From contig CALVTO010000001.1 of the NCBI GenBank assembly GCA_944362705.1, forward strand, positions 81,416 through 145,415: 64,000 nt of DNA. Reading direction: 5' to 3'. A program made the position numbers and the translations under genes. This document shows, one piece after another, positions 19,250-27,231 of this stretch (position 1 is its first letter; each line of letters opens with the position of its first letter). Below the pieces are notes generated by a model. It made no database searches and was not told the DNA's origin. It saw only the letters and a program-made list of their open reading frames with translations. This DNA comes from an uncultured Clostridia bacterium. GTDB lineage: Bacteria; Bacillota; Clostridia; Christensenellales; UBA1242.

Positions 19250-20746
19250 ATGGCGTTTGAATCTTCAATCGAAAAAGTGGGGATTTACAAAAACGGTTGC
19301 GTGGGCGAAGCCCAAGTGCCAAGTAACAGCAGAATGCAAATTCCGTCTGGTAGAAACTTGCAACGAATTTTAGAAATTTTACCTATCGTGCAAGTAAAAA
19401 CAATTGAAAAAGTGCAACAAAATGTATCTTTTAAAGGAGAAATTGAATATACAGTAACCTATGCCGATGCAAATAATGCTATCGATACCTTTATGTATGT
19501 ACAAGAATACGAAGGCAATGTAGATGTTTTGGCAGAATCCGAAATTATGTTAAGAGCGCATGTAGAAAATGTACATACAACCTTTGAAACCAACAGTGAA
19601 ATTGGGGTAGAAGCCACAGTTTGCGTACAAGCTATGGGGCTTGTGGGTGAAACGATTTCGGTAGTTACCATGCAAGACGAACATTGCGTGCAACAAACCA
19701 AAGAAATACAAGCAAGCAAAGTCAGTGCAACCGGCAAAGATGTGTTCCGTGTTGTAGGTACTTACGATATAGATAGCGGAATACAATCGCTTGTACGTGC
19801 AAATGCACAAGTGGTGGTAGAAGGTGTTACCAGTAAAACCGATATGTGCACCATTAGTGGCAAAACGGTGCATAGCATTTTATATGTTACGGAAGAAAGT
19901 GTTTTGCAACAAGCTGTGTTAGAAGTTCCTTTTACGCAAGATGTTCCATGCATTGGCATGCGTGAAGAGCAAACACTTGAAGTTTATGCACATGTCGCAC
20001 ACGTTGTTGCTAAAGAACATGTAAAAGAAACGGAAGGCACAAGCATTGAAATAGAAACAGAAATAGAAGTGCAAATGTGTGCATACGAAACATCAACCGT
20101 AGAAGTTGTTACCGATATGTATAGCACAGAAAAAGAACTAGAACTAACCACCGAAGCGTGCCCATTACAAACGGTAGAAGCTTGCGCTTATGTAACAGAA
20201 AATAAAACACTTGAAATAGAAAAAGAAGGTGCATACAAAGTTTTAAGCGCAGAAATTACACACGTTGTGCCCGTTTCAAAAAACAATGCCAATAAAACAA
20301 ATGCGTATAAAGTAGAAGTTGGGGTACGTTTTGTTTGCCAAAACGAAGAGGGTTTATATTCTGTGAAAAACACAACGGCATGTGTAGAAACAACACAAGA
20401 ACTATTTGAAAATGCTTCTGCCGTTATTCAGTGTGAAGGTGCAGTTATTGGATTAAAAGATGCCGAAAGCATTGTTCGTGTGCCATGTGTGTTAAGTTAC
20501 ACAGCACAAGTCGTAAAAAATCAAATTGTTACTTTTGTATCTCATATTGAAGAAAAAGATGATGCTGTGGTAAATGATTGTGCTTTATGTTTTTATATGG
20601 CAGGGCCAGAACAATCGTTATTTGACATTGCAAAACAGTTGCATGTAAAACCAGAAGTGCTTCAAGAACAAAATCCTGAGGTTCAATTTGAAGAACAAGA
20701 AGCAAAAGTAATTACAAGTTATCAAACCAAACAAATTTCGTTTTAA
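19250..20746 (+). CDS. SPOCS (DUF3794)/LysM spore coat protein, SipL-like
   Basis: 498 residues. Repeated DUF3794/SPOCS modules occupy most of the protein (for example VEKVQQNVSFKGEIEYTVTYAD and later VYAHVAHVVAKEHVKETEGTSIEIETEIEV). A LysM domain closes it (MAGPEQSLFDIAKQLHVKPEVLQEQNP, about residues 451-477). Length and order match SipL of Clostridioides difficile, which binds SpoIVA at the forespore surface during coat assembly. ATG 19250 follows SD AAGGAGG; an in-frame start upstream lies inside veg and is rejected. Exact orthology is inferred from architecture and synteny. Confidence 0.85.
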   Translation: MAFESSIEKVGIYKNGCVGEAQVPSNSRMQIPSGRNLQRILEILPIVQVKTIEKVQQNVSFKGEIEYTVTYADANNAIDTFMYVQEYEGNVDVLAESEIMLRAHVENVHTTFETNSEIGVEATVCVQAMGLVGETISVVTMQDEHCVQQTKEIQASKVSATGKDVFRVVGTYDIDSGIQSLVRANAQVVVEGVTSKTDMCTISGKTVHSILYVTEESVLQQAVLEVPFTQDVPCIGMREEQTLEVYAHVAHVVAKEHVKETEGTSIEIETEIEVQMCAYETSTVEVVTDMYSTEKELELTTEACPLQTVEACAYVTENKTLEIEKEGAYKVLSAEITHVVPVSKNNANKTNAYKVEVGVRFVCQNEEGLYSVKNTTACVETTQELFENASAVIQCEGAVIGLKDAESIVRVPCVLSYTAQVVKNQIVTFVSHIEEKDDAVVNDCALCFYMAGPEQSLFDIAKQLHVKPEVLQEQNPEVQFEEQEAKVITSYQTKQISF

Positions 20747-20754
20747 AAACGCCA

Positions 20755-20792
20755 AAAACGTGAAAATGGTATAAAATTTTCACGTTTTTTTT
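20755..20792 (+). terminator. Intrinsic terminator after the SipL-like gene
   Basis: A long stem (aaaacgtgaaaat / attttcacgtttt) with a T-rich tail. Confidence 0.85.
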
Positions 20793-20831
20793 ATAAAAAA
20801 TGGGCATACTTATGGCACAAGGAGAGTTCGT

Positions 20832-21377
20832 ATGCAAAAGGCTATATATTGTGTTTTAGGTTTGGTATGTATTTTAGGGGCTGTGGTGCTAGCTTTATAT
20901 GTAACACCCAGCGCGCATGCACAAGTGCAAACGGCTTATGTTCGATTTCATGTGCGCGCAAACTCAAACAGTGAAGAAGACCAGTCGGTTAAATATGTAG
21001 TTAAAGATGCACTTGTTAATTATTTAACCCCTATTTTAACCACGTGTGAAACGGTAGATGATGCAAAAGAAAAAATAACGCAAGAAATACAGAATCTAAC
21101 CAATGTAGCCACACAAGTATTACAAGAAAACGGGTTGACATACGGTGCAACGGTAGGTTTATATGAAGAATATTTTCCTACGCGAAGTTACCAAACCACC
21201 ACGCTTGAAAGCGGTATATACGACGCCCTTATTGTAAAATTAGGTACAGGAACAGGTGATAATTGGTGGTGCGTTGTATATCCGCCACTGTGTTTTGTAA
21301 ACGCAGAAAATGCAACGAGTAACACCATCATGTATCAATCGCGCTTGTGGGAGATGATAAAAAAGTGGGTGAAATAA
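20832..21377 (+). CDS. spoIIR: Stage II sporulation protein R
   Basis: 181 residues. One N-terminal membrane/signal helix precedes a conserved exported domain: VRFHVRANSNSEEDQSVKYVVKDAL, YFPTRSYQTTTLESGIYDALIV and NWWCVVYPPLCF. SpoIIR is secreted from the forespore and triggers SpoIIGA processing of pro-sigma-E in the mother cell. SD AAGGAGAG precedes ATG 20832. Its place after the SipL-like gene groups sporulation genes together. Confidence 0.95.
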   Translation: MQKAIYCVLGLVCILGAVVLALYVTPSAHAQVQTAYVRFHVRANSNSEEDQSVKYVVKDALVNYLTPILTTCETVDDAKEKITQEIQNLTNVATQVLQENGLTYGATVGLYEEYFPTRSYQTTTLESGIYDALIVKLGTGTGDNWWCVVYPPLCFVNAENATSNTIMYQSRLWEMIKKWVK

Positions 21378-21388
21378 GGCGTTTTCGC

Positions 21389-21416
21389 TTGCTTTTTGTC
21401 GAATTTTTTGTATAGT
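21389..21416 (+). promoter_or_regulatory. Promoter with perfect 0A box in the spacer, leaderless start
   Basis: TTGCTT (21389-21394), N16, TATAGT (21411-21416), with ATG 21424 starting 8 nt after the -10 (7-nt gap). The spacer contains TGTCGAA (21397-21403), an exact Spo0A box; binding there would be expected to repress. Confidence 0.6.
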
Positions 21417-21423
21417 AAAAGAT

Positions 21424-22041
21424 ATGAATCAGGCAAATATTACACCAGAAAAAATTCGTACATTAAACATACACGAATTACGAGAAGTAGCGCGTCAAGT
21501 GGGGGTATATAGTCCCACTACGTTAAGCAAGCCTGAATTGTTATCCGCAGTATTCGAGTGTATTGGGGCTTCAAGGCAACAATATGAGCAAGCACTAGAT
21601 GTGCAAAGTAAAGGTAGGCCAGCAAGAAAACGAATCATTGACCAAACGGCACTTGTGGGGTTAACCAATGTGCAACCGCAAACGTTTAAAGGCCAGCAAG
21701 GTTTTTACCTAGATAATATTCCCGATTACGACGAAGCGCCAACGTTACATATGTCTAACGCCATGCAGTCTATTTCTATGTATCCGGAAAACTTTGCACA
21801 ATATAAACCTAAGCGCGAACCTATTATAGATATGCAAACAGGCACGGTTGTTAATCGCGAAGGAGAGTTGTGGCTTGTGAAATATCCGTCGCTACTATGC
21901 GAAACCGATATATTACTAACGCCAGAGCAAATTTTAACCTATGGGCTAAAAGAAGGCGACCAAGTAACTTACGAGCAACATTTTGATTTAGATTCCGATA
22001 TTTGTACTATAGGGAAAGTTATCAACATACAGCATAAATAA
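21424..22041 (+). CDS. Rho-like RNA-binding protein lacking the ATPase domain
   Basis: 205 residues. Residues about 6-50 (LNIHELREVARQVGVYSPTTLSKPELLSAV) match the Rho N-terminal SAP-like helical domain. A basic GRPARKR linker follows. The C-terminal part (ETDILLTPEQILTYGLKEGDQVTYE) resembles the end of the Rho OB/cold-shock RNA-binding domain, where Rho has YVSPSQIRRFxLRxGDxVxG. The Rho ATPase (Walker A/B, Q- and R-loops) is absent. It could bind C-rich RNA without translocating, or compete with Rho. There is no SD; the start is set by the promoter. A convergent terminator follows. Confidence 0.7.
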   Translation: MNQANITPEKIRTLNIHELREVARQVGVYSPTTLSKPELLSAVFECIGASRQQYEQALDVQSKGRPARKRIIDQTALVGLTNVQPQTFKGQQGFYLDNIPDYDEAPTLHMSNAMQSISMYPENFAQYKPKREPIIDMQTGTVVNREGELWLVKYPSLLCETDILLTPEQILTYGLKEGDQVTYEQHFDLDSDICTIGKVINIQHK

Positions 22042-22062
22042 AAACACGCATGGCGTGTTTTT
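22040..22062. terminator. Bidirectional terminator
   Basis: Stem aaaacacgc / gcgtgtttt, loop atg, flanked by A and T runs, between two convergent genes. Confidence 0.85.
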
Positions 22063-22074
22063 CATTTTCTTTAT

Positions 22075-22335
22075 TTACATAAGTGCGTCTTCTAAAACGA
22101 GTTTGTCAAAATCTATGCTTTCTACAAAATCTCTCGGTAAAAAACGCATGTTGTGAAATTCGTTAAAATTTTGTACATGTGTTTGCAGTAGCACCGGTGT
22201 CGGAATATCTAACTCATGACAAATAGCTGAAAGGTGCGTGAAAAACGTATCAAAGGTAACTTCACCATAGTTTTGGTATATGGTATCCTTTAAAATTTTA
22301 TCGCCTTTCATAACTTTTACCCAAATTCTCATCAT
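22075..22335 (-). CDS. Conserved hypothetical small protein
   Basis: About 86 residues starting MMRIWVKVMKGDKILKD, with an acidic C-terminus (ESIDFDKLVLEDALM). It looks like a small soluble alpha/beta protein with no transmembrane or metal motif. The start is one of two adjacent ATGs (22335 or 22332); the TTG further upstream has no support. No SD is visible. I recall similar short proteins from Clostridia but know no function. Confidence 0.6.
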   Translation of the reverse strand: MMRIWVKVMKGDKILKDTIYQNYGEVTFDTFFTHLSAICHELDIPTPVLLQTHVQNFNEFHNMRFLPRDFVESIDFDKLVLEDALM

Positions 22336-22405
22336 AATATGCAAAGTTTAGCATACATTAACAAAATACGCAACAAAAAAATCAAAAAAATATCATGTCC
22401 ATTGC

Positions 22406-22434
22406 TTGACAAAACCTGTGCTAAAAACTATACT
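22406..22434 (+). promoter_or_regulatory. Consensus sigma-A promoter for greA
   Basis: Perfect TTGACA (22406-22411), N17, TATACT (22429-22434); expected +1 near 22441, about 34 nt before the ATG. Confidence 0.9.
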
Positions 22435-22474
22435 TAGCGCATGCTTAACAAGTGTTAGGGCGGGGAGGGAAATT

Positions 22475-22945
22475 ATGCAAGAAATATTTTTAACCTTAGA
22501 AGGAAAGGCCGAAAAAGAAAAACGATTGGATTATTTAATTCATGTACGCAGACCAGAAGTTGTAGAAAAATTAAAAGCTGCGCGCGAATATGGCGATTTA
22601 AGTGAAAATGCAGAATACGATGCTGCACGTGAAGAGCAAGGCAGGGTAGAATCTGAAATTGCTTTAATTGAAGAAACATTGCGCGTTGCAAAAATTGTCG
22701 ATGCTTCTGCATGCAAATCAAAAACAGTGTCTGTTGGCGCAAAAGTTTTGGTATTAGATGTTGAATTCGATGAAGAAATTGAATACACCATTGTAGGGGC
22801 TATTGAAAGTAACCCAGATAAAAATATGATTAGTAACGTTTCGCCTATTGGTAAAGCACTTATTGGTAAAAAGAAAGGCGATACCGTGTTTGTAGAAACA
22901 CCAGGTGGAAAATTAGAAATGAAAGTATTAGATGTAAAATACTAA
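22475..22945 (+). CDS. greA: Transcription elongation factor GreA
   Basis: 156 residues, standard length. The N-terminal coiled coil carries the acidic tip and the conserved AREYGDLSENAEYDAAREEQ motif that enters the RNA polymerase secondary channel. The C-terminal FKBP-like domain includes NMISNVSPIGKALIGKKKGDTVFV. GreA stimulates cleavage of backtracked transcripts. SD GGAGGGA precedes ATG 22475. The last 30 nt, including the stop, are duplicated immediately downstream. Confidence 0.96.
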   Translation: MQEIFLTLEGKAEKEKRLDYLIHVRRPEVVEKLKAAREYGDLSENAEYDAAREEQGRVESEIALIEETLRVAKIVDASACKSKTVSVGAKVLVLDVEFDEEIEYTIVGAIESNPDKNMISNVSPIGKALIGKKKGDTVFVETPGGKLEMKVLDVKY

Positions 22946-22974
22946 GAAATGAAAATATTAGATGTAAAATACTA
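22915..22974 (+). repeat. 30-bp tandem duplication of the greA 3' end
   Basis: Units 22915-22944 and 22945-22974 differ at one base (GAAAG versus GAAAA). The first carries the last greA codons; the second lies after the stop. This looks like a recent slippage or unequal-exchange event with no effect on the protein. Confidence 0.95.
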
Positions 22975-22978
22975 AGAA

Positions 22979-23004
22979 AAACACTGCCACGGCGGTGTTT
23001 TTTT
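22979..23004 (+). terminator. Intrinsic terminator after greA
   Basis: Stem aaacactgcc / ggcggtgttt (one G-T wobble), 2-nt loop, T run. The holB -35 begins 4 nt later. Confidence 0.85.
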
Positions 23005-23007
23005 AAT

Positions 23008-23036
23008 TTGACAAATAGAAAGATATTTGCTACTTT
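23008..23036 (+). promoter_or_regulatory. Promoter for the holB-ricT operon
   Basis: TTGACA (23008-23013), N17, TACTTT (23031-23036). The ATG at 23047 follows with a 10-nt gap, so the mRNA leader is only a few nt long. Confidence 0.65.
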
Positions 23037-23046
23037 AAATAAGAAC

Positions 23047-24024
23047 ATGCAGTGGGAAAATTTTATTGAAAACACAAGCACATATAAGGAAATTGTTAGC
23101 GATATTGCAAGCAATATGCTTTCACATGCATATATATGTATTTCGCCCGATACCGCTTATGCGCAAGCGTTTGCAGCGGTTTTAAGTAAACTCATTTTAT
23201 GTGAAACCATGCAAAAATGTGGTGTGTGCCGTTCTTGCCATAATATCGATGCAGGCGTACATGCCGATGTTTGCGTGTTTGGGGCAGAAACACCTATAAA
23301 ACCAGAAGACGTAGCGGAAATTATTCCGTCTTTAGCGGTTAAACCTTATGAAGGCGAACGAAAGGTGTATATTCTTGCCAATATCGATATGGCGAGCGAA
23401 GAAGTTCAAAATAAGCTTTTAAAATCTATTGAAGAACCGCCAGCACATGTTACCTTTTTGCTAACTGCCAGCGCGGAAAACAAGGTGCTATCCACCATAC
23501 GTTCGCGTTGTCACGCGCTTGTGCTTGCGCCACTATCTATACAAGAATTACAAACATATTGTAAAAGCAAGGGCTTAGCGGATGCCGAGGCTCGCATGGT
23601 AGCTATAGGTAGCATGGGCTACATTGGTAAAGCGCAATCGCTATTAGAAAATACATCGTATATTTCCTTTTATCAAACGGTAGAAACAATGTTTTTTACC
23701 ATGAATGCAAGTAAAGATATTCTAACCTATGCAACCTTATTTACTACCAAAGAAAAAGTACAAGAAGCGCTTACTATTTTGCAAATACTTGCGCGAGATG
23801 CTATGCTTGTGGCTTACCAAACGCCACAACTTATACAAAACCAGCATTTATTGCCAAAATTACAAACACTTGTTGCTAATTACCAAGGCCAAGCATGGGT
23901 GCATATGCAAGAAGTTGTATACAAAGCGCAACAAGCACTTGCGGTAAATACAAGTTTATCGGCTGTGGTCGACATGCTTTTATTTGCCATTGTGGAGGTG
24001 AAATATAAATGGAAGAAATTATAA
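23047..24024 (+). CDS. holB: DNA polymerase III delta' subunit
   Basis: 325 residues of AAA+ clamp-loader fold. The zinc-binding cluster CETMQKCGVCRSC lies near residues 50-62. IEEPPAHVTFLLTAS and STIRSRCH (the SRC motif) are typical. The Walker A loop is degenerate (ISPDTAYAQ), as expected for the non-hydrolysing delta' subunit. It loads the sliding clamp with the tau and delta subunits (holA is also in this window). I start at ATG 23047 because the upstream in-frame TTG lies in the -35 box. It overlaps the next gene by 16 nt; holB followed by ricT is the usual Firmicute order. Confidence 0.92.
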   Translation: MQWENFIENTSTYKEIVSDIASNMLSHAYICISPDTAYAQAFAAVLSKLILCETMQKCGVCRSCHNIDAGVHADVCVFGAETPIKPEDVAEIIPSLAVKPYEGERKVYILANIDMASEEVQNKLLKSIEEPPAHVTFLLTASAENKVLSTIRSRCHALVLAPLSIQELQTYCKSKGLADAEARMVAIGSMGYIGKAQSLLENTSYISFYQTVETMFFTMNASKDILTYATLFTTKEKVQEALTILQILARDAMLVAYQTPQLIQNQHLLPKLQTLVANYQGQAWVHMQEVVYKAQQALAVNTSLSAVVDMLLFAIVEVKYKWKKL

Positions 24025-25130
24025 ATGTACAGTTTGTGCAAGGCGGTAAATCCTATTCGTTTTTAGCCAACGGTGTGCTTGTAAAAGAAGGGCAAAATGT
24101 GGTTGTAGAAGGAATTACAGGGCCTGCTGTTGCAACCGTTGTAAAAGCTAACACCATGCAAGATACATCATCGTTTCAAACGCCGTTAAAAAAAGTATTG
24201 CGTAAAGCCACGCAAAAAGATATAGAATCTTACGAAAAAAATAACAAAGAAGCTAAACAAATTAAAACCGAAATGAAAGTTCGAGTGAAGGAATTTGGTT
24301 TGGTTATGAAAGTTGTCGATGTATACTACTCGCTCGATCGTTCTCGCTTAACGGTAGAATACACAGCAGAAGATAGAGTAGATTTTCGTGATTTTATTAA
24401 AGAGCTTGCTACCATATACAAAACACGTATTGAAATGAAGCAAATTGGTGCACGCGATGAAGTAAAACAAATGGGTGGCATTGGGCCTTGTGGTAAAGAG
24501 TGTTGTTGCCGAGAATGTTTAAAAGAATTTGAGCATGTTTCGGTTAAAATGGCAAAAACGCAAAACTTATCTTTAAGTCCAACCAAAATTTGTGGCTTAT
24601 GTGGCCGTTTAATGTGTTGCCTAGCGTATGAAAACCCATATTATGCAGAAACGCAAAAACTTATGCCTAAGGTTGGCTCTACCATCTCTACGCCAAGTGG
24701 CGAGGGTGTGGTGGTAAGCAACGACTTTTTGCATCGTTGTTCGGTAGTAAAAATAAAACAAAATGATGATACTTTTGTGCAAAAAACATTTACCATCAAA
24801 CAGCTTCGCGGGGAAGACCCTATGGTGTTTGAAGAAGATGTAGCACCGCAGACGGAACAAAAACCAACAGAGCTAAAACCAGAGCCAACTTCTAGTAAAC
24901 CAGAACAAGAACCAATGCTAAATAAAAAAGAAGTGCAACCGCAACAAAATGTTGCTACAAATGCTTCTACAACAAAACAAGAAATTGCGGACGCTCAGCA
25001 AAGGAAAAATACACAGCATACAAAACAGAACCAAATAACGGAAACAAACAAAGAAGATAAGCAAAAAAAGTCAAAAAAGCCTTTTTATAAAAGATTTTAT
25101 AAACATAAACAAAAAAAGGAGAATGTATAA
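24009..25130 (+). CDS. ricT: PSP1-domain protein, RicT (YaaT)-like
   Basis: 373 residues. A PSP1 domain spans about 60-260, with Cys clusters GPCGKECCCREC and CGLCGRLMCC that in B. subtilis RicT help hold Fe-S clusters in the RicAFT complex, which affects RNase Y processing, sporulation and competence. A low-complexity Lys/Gln/Thr/Pro-rich tail of about 90 residues follows and ends in a very basic stretch, an unusual extension that may bind RNA. SD GGAGGTG lies inside holB. The stop overlaps the ferredoxin start (TAATG). Confidence 0.9.
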   Translation: MEEIINVQFVQGGKSYSFLANGVLVKEGQNVVVEGITGPAVATVVKANTMQDTSSFQTPLKKVLRKATQKDIESYEKNNKEAKQIKTEMKVRVKEFGLVMKVVDVYYSLDRSRLTVEYTAEDRVDFRDFIKELATIYKTRIEMKQIGARDEVKQMGGIGPCGKECCCRECLKEFEHVSVKMAKTQNLSLSPTKICGLCGRLMCCLAYENPYYAETQKLMPKVGSTISTPSGEGVVVSNDFLHRCSVVKIKQNDDTFVQKTFTIKQLRGEDPMVFEEDVAPQTEQKPTELKPEPTSSKPEQEPMLNKKEVQPQQNVATNASTTKQEIADAQQRKNTQHTKQNQITETNKEDKQKKSKKPFYKRFYKHKQKKENV

Positions 25131-25306
25131 TGGCATATAATATAGGTAACGAATGTTATAAATGTGGCACATGTGCAAACAATTGCCCTATGGGTGCTAT
25201 TTCTATGGTAAATGGCAAATATGTTATCGACCCACAAAAGTGTATTTCATGTGGTTTATGCGCAGCGGTTTGCCCTGTAGGAGCGCCAAAACCAAGTGCA
25301 AAATAA
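25130..25306 (+). CDS. Small 2[4Fe-4S] ferredoxin
   Basis: 58 residues beginning MAYNIGNECYKCGTC. Two complete cluster motifs are present: C9-C12-C15-C19-P and C38-C41-C44-C48-P, the clostridial dicluster pattern. It acts as a soluble low-potential electron carrier. SD AAAAAGGAG precedes, with the ATG overlapping the ricT stop by one base; the 3' end overlaps the methyltransferase start. Its coupling to ricT, itself an Fe-S protein in Bacillus, is notable. Confidence 0.93.
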   Translation: MAYNIGNECYKCGTCANNCPMGAISMVNGKYVIDPQKCISCGLCAAVCPVGAPKPSAK

Positions 25307-26033
25307 TTTGGTACATGCAGATGAAAAAATAGAGGACATGCAAACGCATGGTCTCTTTTTATTGCAAAAAAAACAAGGTTATGCGTTTAATACCGATAGC
25401 GTGCTACTTGCAAATTTTGTGCGTGTAAAACCGAAAGAGCGGTACATAGACTTGTGCTCGGGTAGTGGCGCAGTGGCACTGTTGGTGCATGTAAAACAAT
25501 CGCCCCAAAGCACAACAGCGGTAGAATGCAATGCCGATATTGCTAATATGTGTGCCCGTTCGGTAGAATATAATCACTTACAAAATGTGCAAGTGGTGTG
25601 TGCAGATGTACGTACATGGTGCACCCGCGTTGAAAAACCATGGGATGTAGTTTCTGTAAATCCACCATATTTTAAAGTAACGCAATCGAAACAAACAACC
25701 ACGTACACACAGTCTGCCAAGGCGGAATATACGCTCTCTTTAAACGAGTGCGTGCAAAGTGTGGCGAAATGCTTAAAATTTGGTGGTAGAATGTACATGG
25801 TGCATCGCGTAGAACGCTTGGCGGAAGTGATGTTTGCATGCAAACAAGTTCATTTAGAACCTAAGGTTTTACGCTTTATACAACCTAAACCGCAAGCGCC
25901 GTACCGCATTTTTTTAATGGAAGCGGTGCTTGGGGGTAAAGAAGGCTTGCGCGTAGAGCCACCATTGCTGTTATTAAACGAAAACGGCGAAGAAACCGAA
26001 GAAGTAAAACAAATGTATGATAGAAAAAAGTAA
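25296..26033 (+). CDS. TrmN6-like tRNA1(Val) adenine-N6 methyltransferase
   Basis: 245 residues. Rossmann-fold SAM methyltransferase with motif I DLCSGSGAVALLV, ECNADI for the ribose contact, and the N6-adenine catalytic motif NPPYF (VSVNPPYFKV). The opening EDMQTHGLFLLQKKQGYAFNTDSVLLANF is typical of the YfiC/YabB group that modifies A37 of tRNA1(Val). It starts at GTG 25296, overlapping the ferredoxin end. Orthologue YabB occupies the same neighbourhood in B. subtilis. The stop codon lies inside the terminator stem. Confidence 0.85.
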   Translation: MQNNLVHADEKIEDMQTHGLFLLQKKQGYAFNTDSVLLANFVRVKPKERYIDLCSGSGAVALLVHVKQSPQSTTAVECNADIANMCARSVEYNHLQNVQVVCADVRTWCTRVEKPWDVVSVNPPYFKVTQSKQTTTYTQSAKAEYTLSLNECVQSVAKCLKFGGRMYMVHRVERLAEVMFACKQVHLEPKVLRFIQPKPQAPYRIFLMEAVLGGKEGLRVEPPLLLLNENGEETEEVKQMYDRKK

Positions 26034-26053
26034 CCAAATGGGTTACTTTTTTT
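26026..26053. terminator. Terminator between convergent genes
   Basis: Stem aagtaacc / ggttactt with A and T runs on both sides; it serves the methyltransferase operon and probably spmBA on the other strand. Confidence 0.85.
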
Positions 26054-26567
26054 ATACGATTCTGCATAGCCAGCAAGCGCAAATTGTGCCTATGCTAATG
26101 GCTAAAAAACTAATGGCCAAAATACCATTTAATTTTTTAATTTTTGTTGTTCCGAAGTATAACGCAACCACATAAAATACAGTTTCGCTTGTGCTCATAA
26201 TTACGGAAGCACAGCGAGAAACGTAACTATCTGGACCAAATTTTGTGTAAATATCATTTAGCATGGCTAAACTACCCGAACCCGTAAACGGACGTAATAA
26301 TAAAAATTCGGTAAGTTCCGCCGGAATGCCTAAAGCGGAGAAAAAGGGGCTGACAAAACTAGAAAGTTTGGCAGATAAACCGCTTATGGTAAACAGTTCA
26401 ATGGCAAAAAATATGGCAACTAAATATGGAAAAATACCCACACACAAAGAAATAGCCCCGCTTGCTCCTTTTACAAAATGGTCGTAGGCGTTTATATTTT
26501 TTATCAAACAATATAAAAGTACGAATAGTAATAAAACAGGTACTATATAACTAACGACATTTTCCAT
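26052..26567 (-). CDS. spmB: Spore maturation protein B
   Basis: 171 residues, polytopic membrane protein of the nucleoside-recognition/gate domain family. The segment EFLLLRPFTGSGSLAMLNDIY is characteristic of SpmB. With SpmA it promotes spore core dehydration. The ATG at 26567 has SD AAAGGA; the overlap with spmA is 17 nt. No transport substrate is established. Confidence 0.92.
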   Translation of the reverse strand: MENVVSYIVPVLLLFVLLYCLIKNINAYDHFVKGASGAISLCVGIFPYLVAIFFAIELFTISGLSAKLSSFVSPFFSALGIPAELTEFLLLRPFTGSGSLAMLNDIYTKFGPDSYVSRCASVIMSTSETVFYVVALYFGTTKIKKLNGILAISFLAISIGTICACWLCRIV

Positions 26568-27144
26568 GTTTTCGTCCTTTCTTCCATGGGTGGTAATGCA
26601 CAAGTTTTACAAGCAGTATGCCGGCAATGGTGCTTATACCCCCAGCGAGTAAGCTAGGCAGAATAATGCTTGCAGGGTGCGCGCTTCCAGCGGTTGCTAA
26701 CATGCCTAAAATAGATGTTGGCAATAGTTGTAAACTCGTGCAAGAAATTACCACCAACATTACCATGCTTCGGTTGGCTATGGGCGAACCTGTATACATA
26801 CTTTCAATTGCTTTAATGCCCATAGGGGTGGCTGCACCATTCATGCCTAAAAGATTGGCACTTATGTTTAAGCTTACATAGTGTTTACTTTGTTTATCCA
26901 ACTCGTTTTTACCAAAAATAAGGTCAATAAAAGGTGAAATAAGTTTGGAGATAAGTGTAGCAATGCCTGTGTATTCTAAAATGCCAAAAATGCCCATCCA
27001 TATGGCATACACCGCACAAAGTTCTAAGGTTAATTTTACCGCTTTGTGCGCGGCAGCAATCATGCCTGTAAGCACCAACTCTGGGGAAAGAAATAATAGC
27101 GCGGCAATACTAATGCCTAGTAAAAAAATCCAAACTTTATTCAT
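26551..27144 (-). CDS. spmA: Spore maturation protein A
   Basis: 197 residues with several membrane helices. SpmA features are AVYAIWMGIFGILEYTGI, SANLLGMNGAATPMGIKAIESM and SCTSLQLLPTSILGMLATAGSAHPA. It is the first gene of the two-gene spmAB operon; the basic C-terminal tail (KKGRKHGKCR) overlaps the spmB start. The pair acts in the forespore membrane during late sporulation. Confidence 0.93.
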   Translation of the reverse strand: MNKVWIFLLGISIAALLFLSPELVLTGMIAAAHKAVKLTLELCAVYAIWMGIFGILEYTGIATLISKLISPFIDLIFGKNELDKQSKHYVSLNISANLLGMNGAATPMGIKAIESMYTGSPIANRSMVMLVVISCTSLQLLPTSILGMLATAGSAHPASIILPSLLAGGISTIAGILLVKLVHYHPWKKGRKHGKCR

Positions 27145-27183
27145 GCTAAACTATATGCCTTGTAAAAAGATAATATGAAAAAC

Positions 27184-27212
27184 TTGCGCTTTTTCTAAAA
27201 ACTAAGTATACT
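27184..27212 (+). promoter_or_regulatory. Promoter for tatD-rsmA
   Basis: TTGCGC (27184-27189), N17, TATACT (27207-27212); the SD TAGGAG and ATG 27232 follow. Confidence 0.7.
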
Positions 27213-27231
27213 TGCGTTTAGGAGTAAATGT

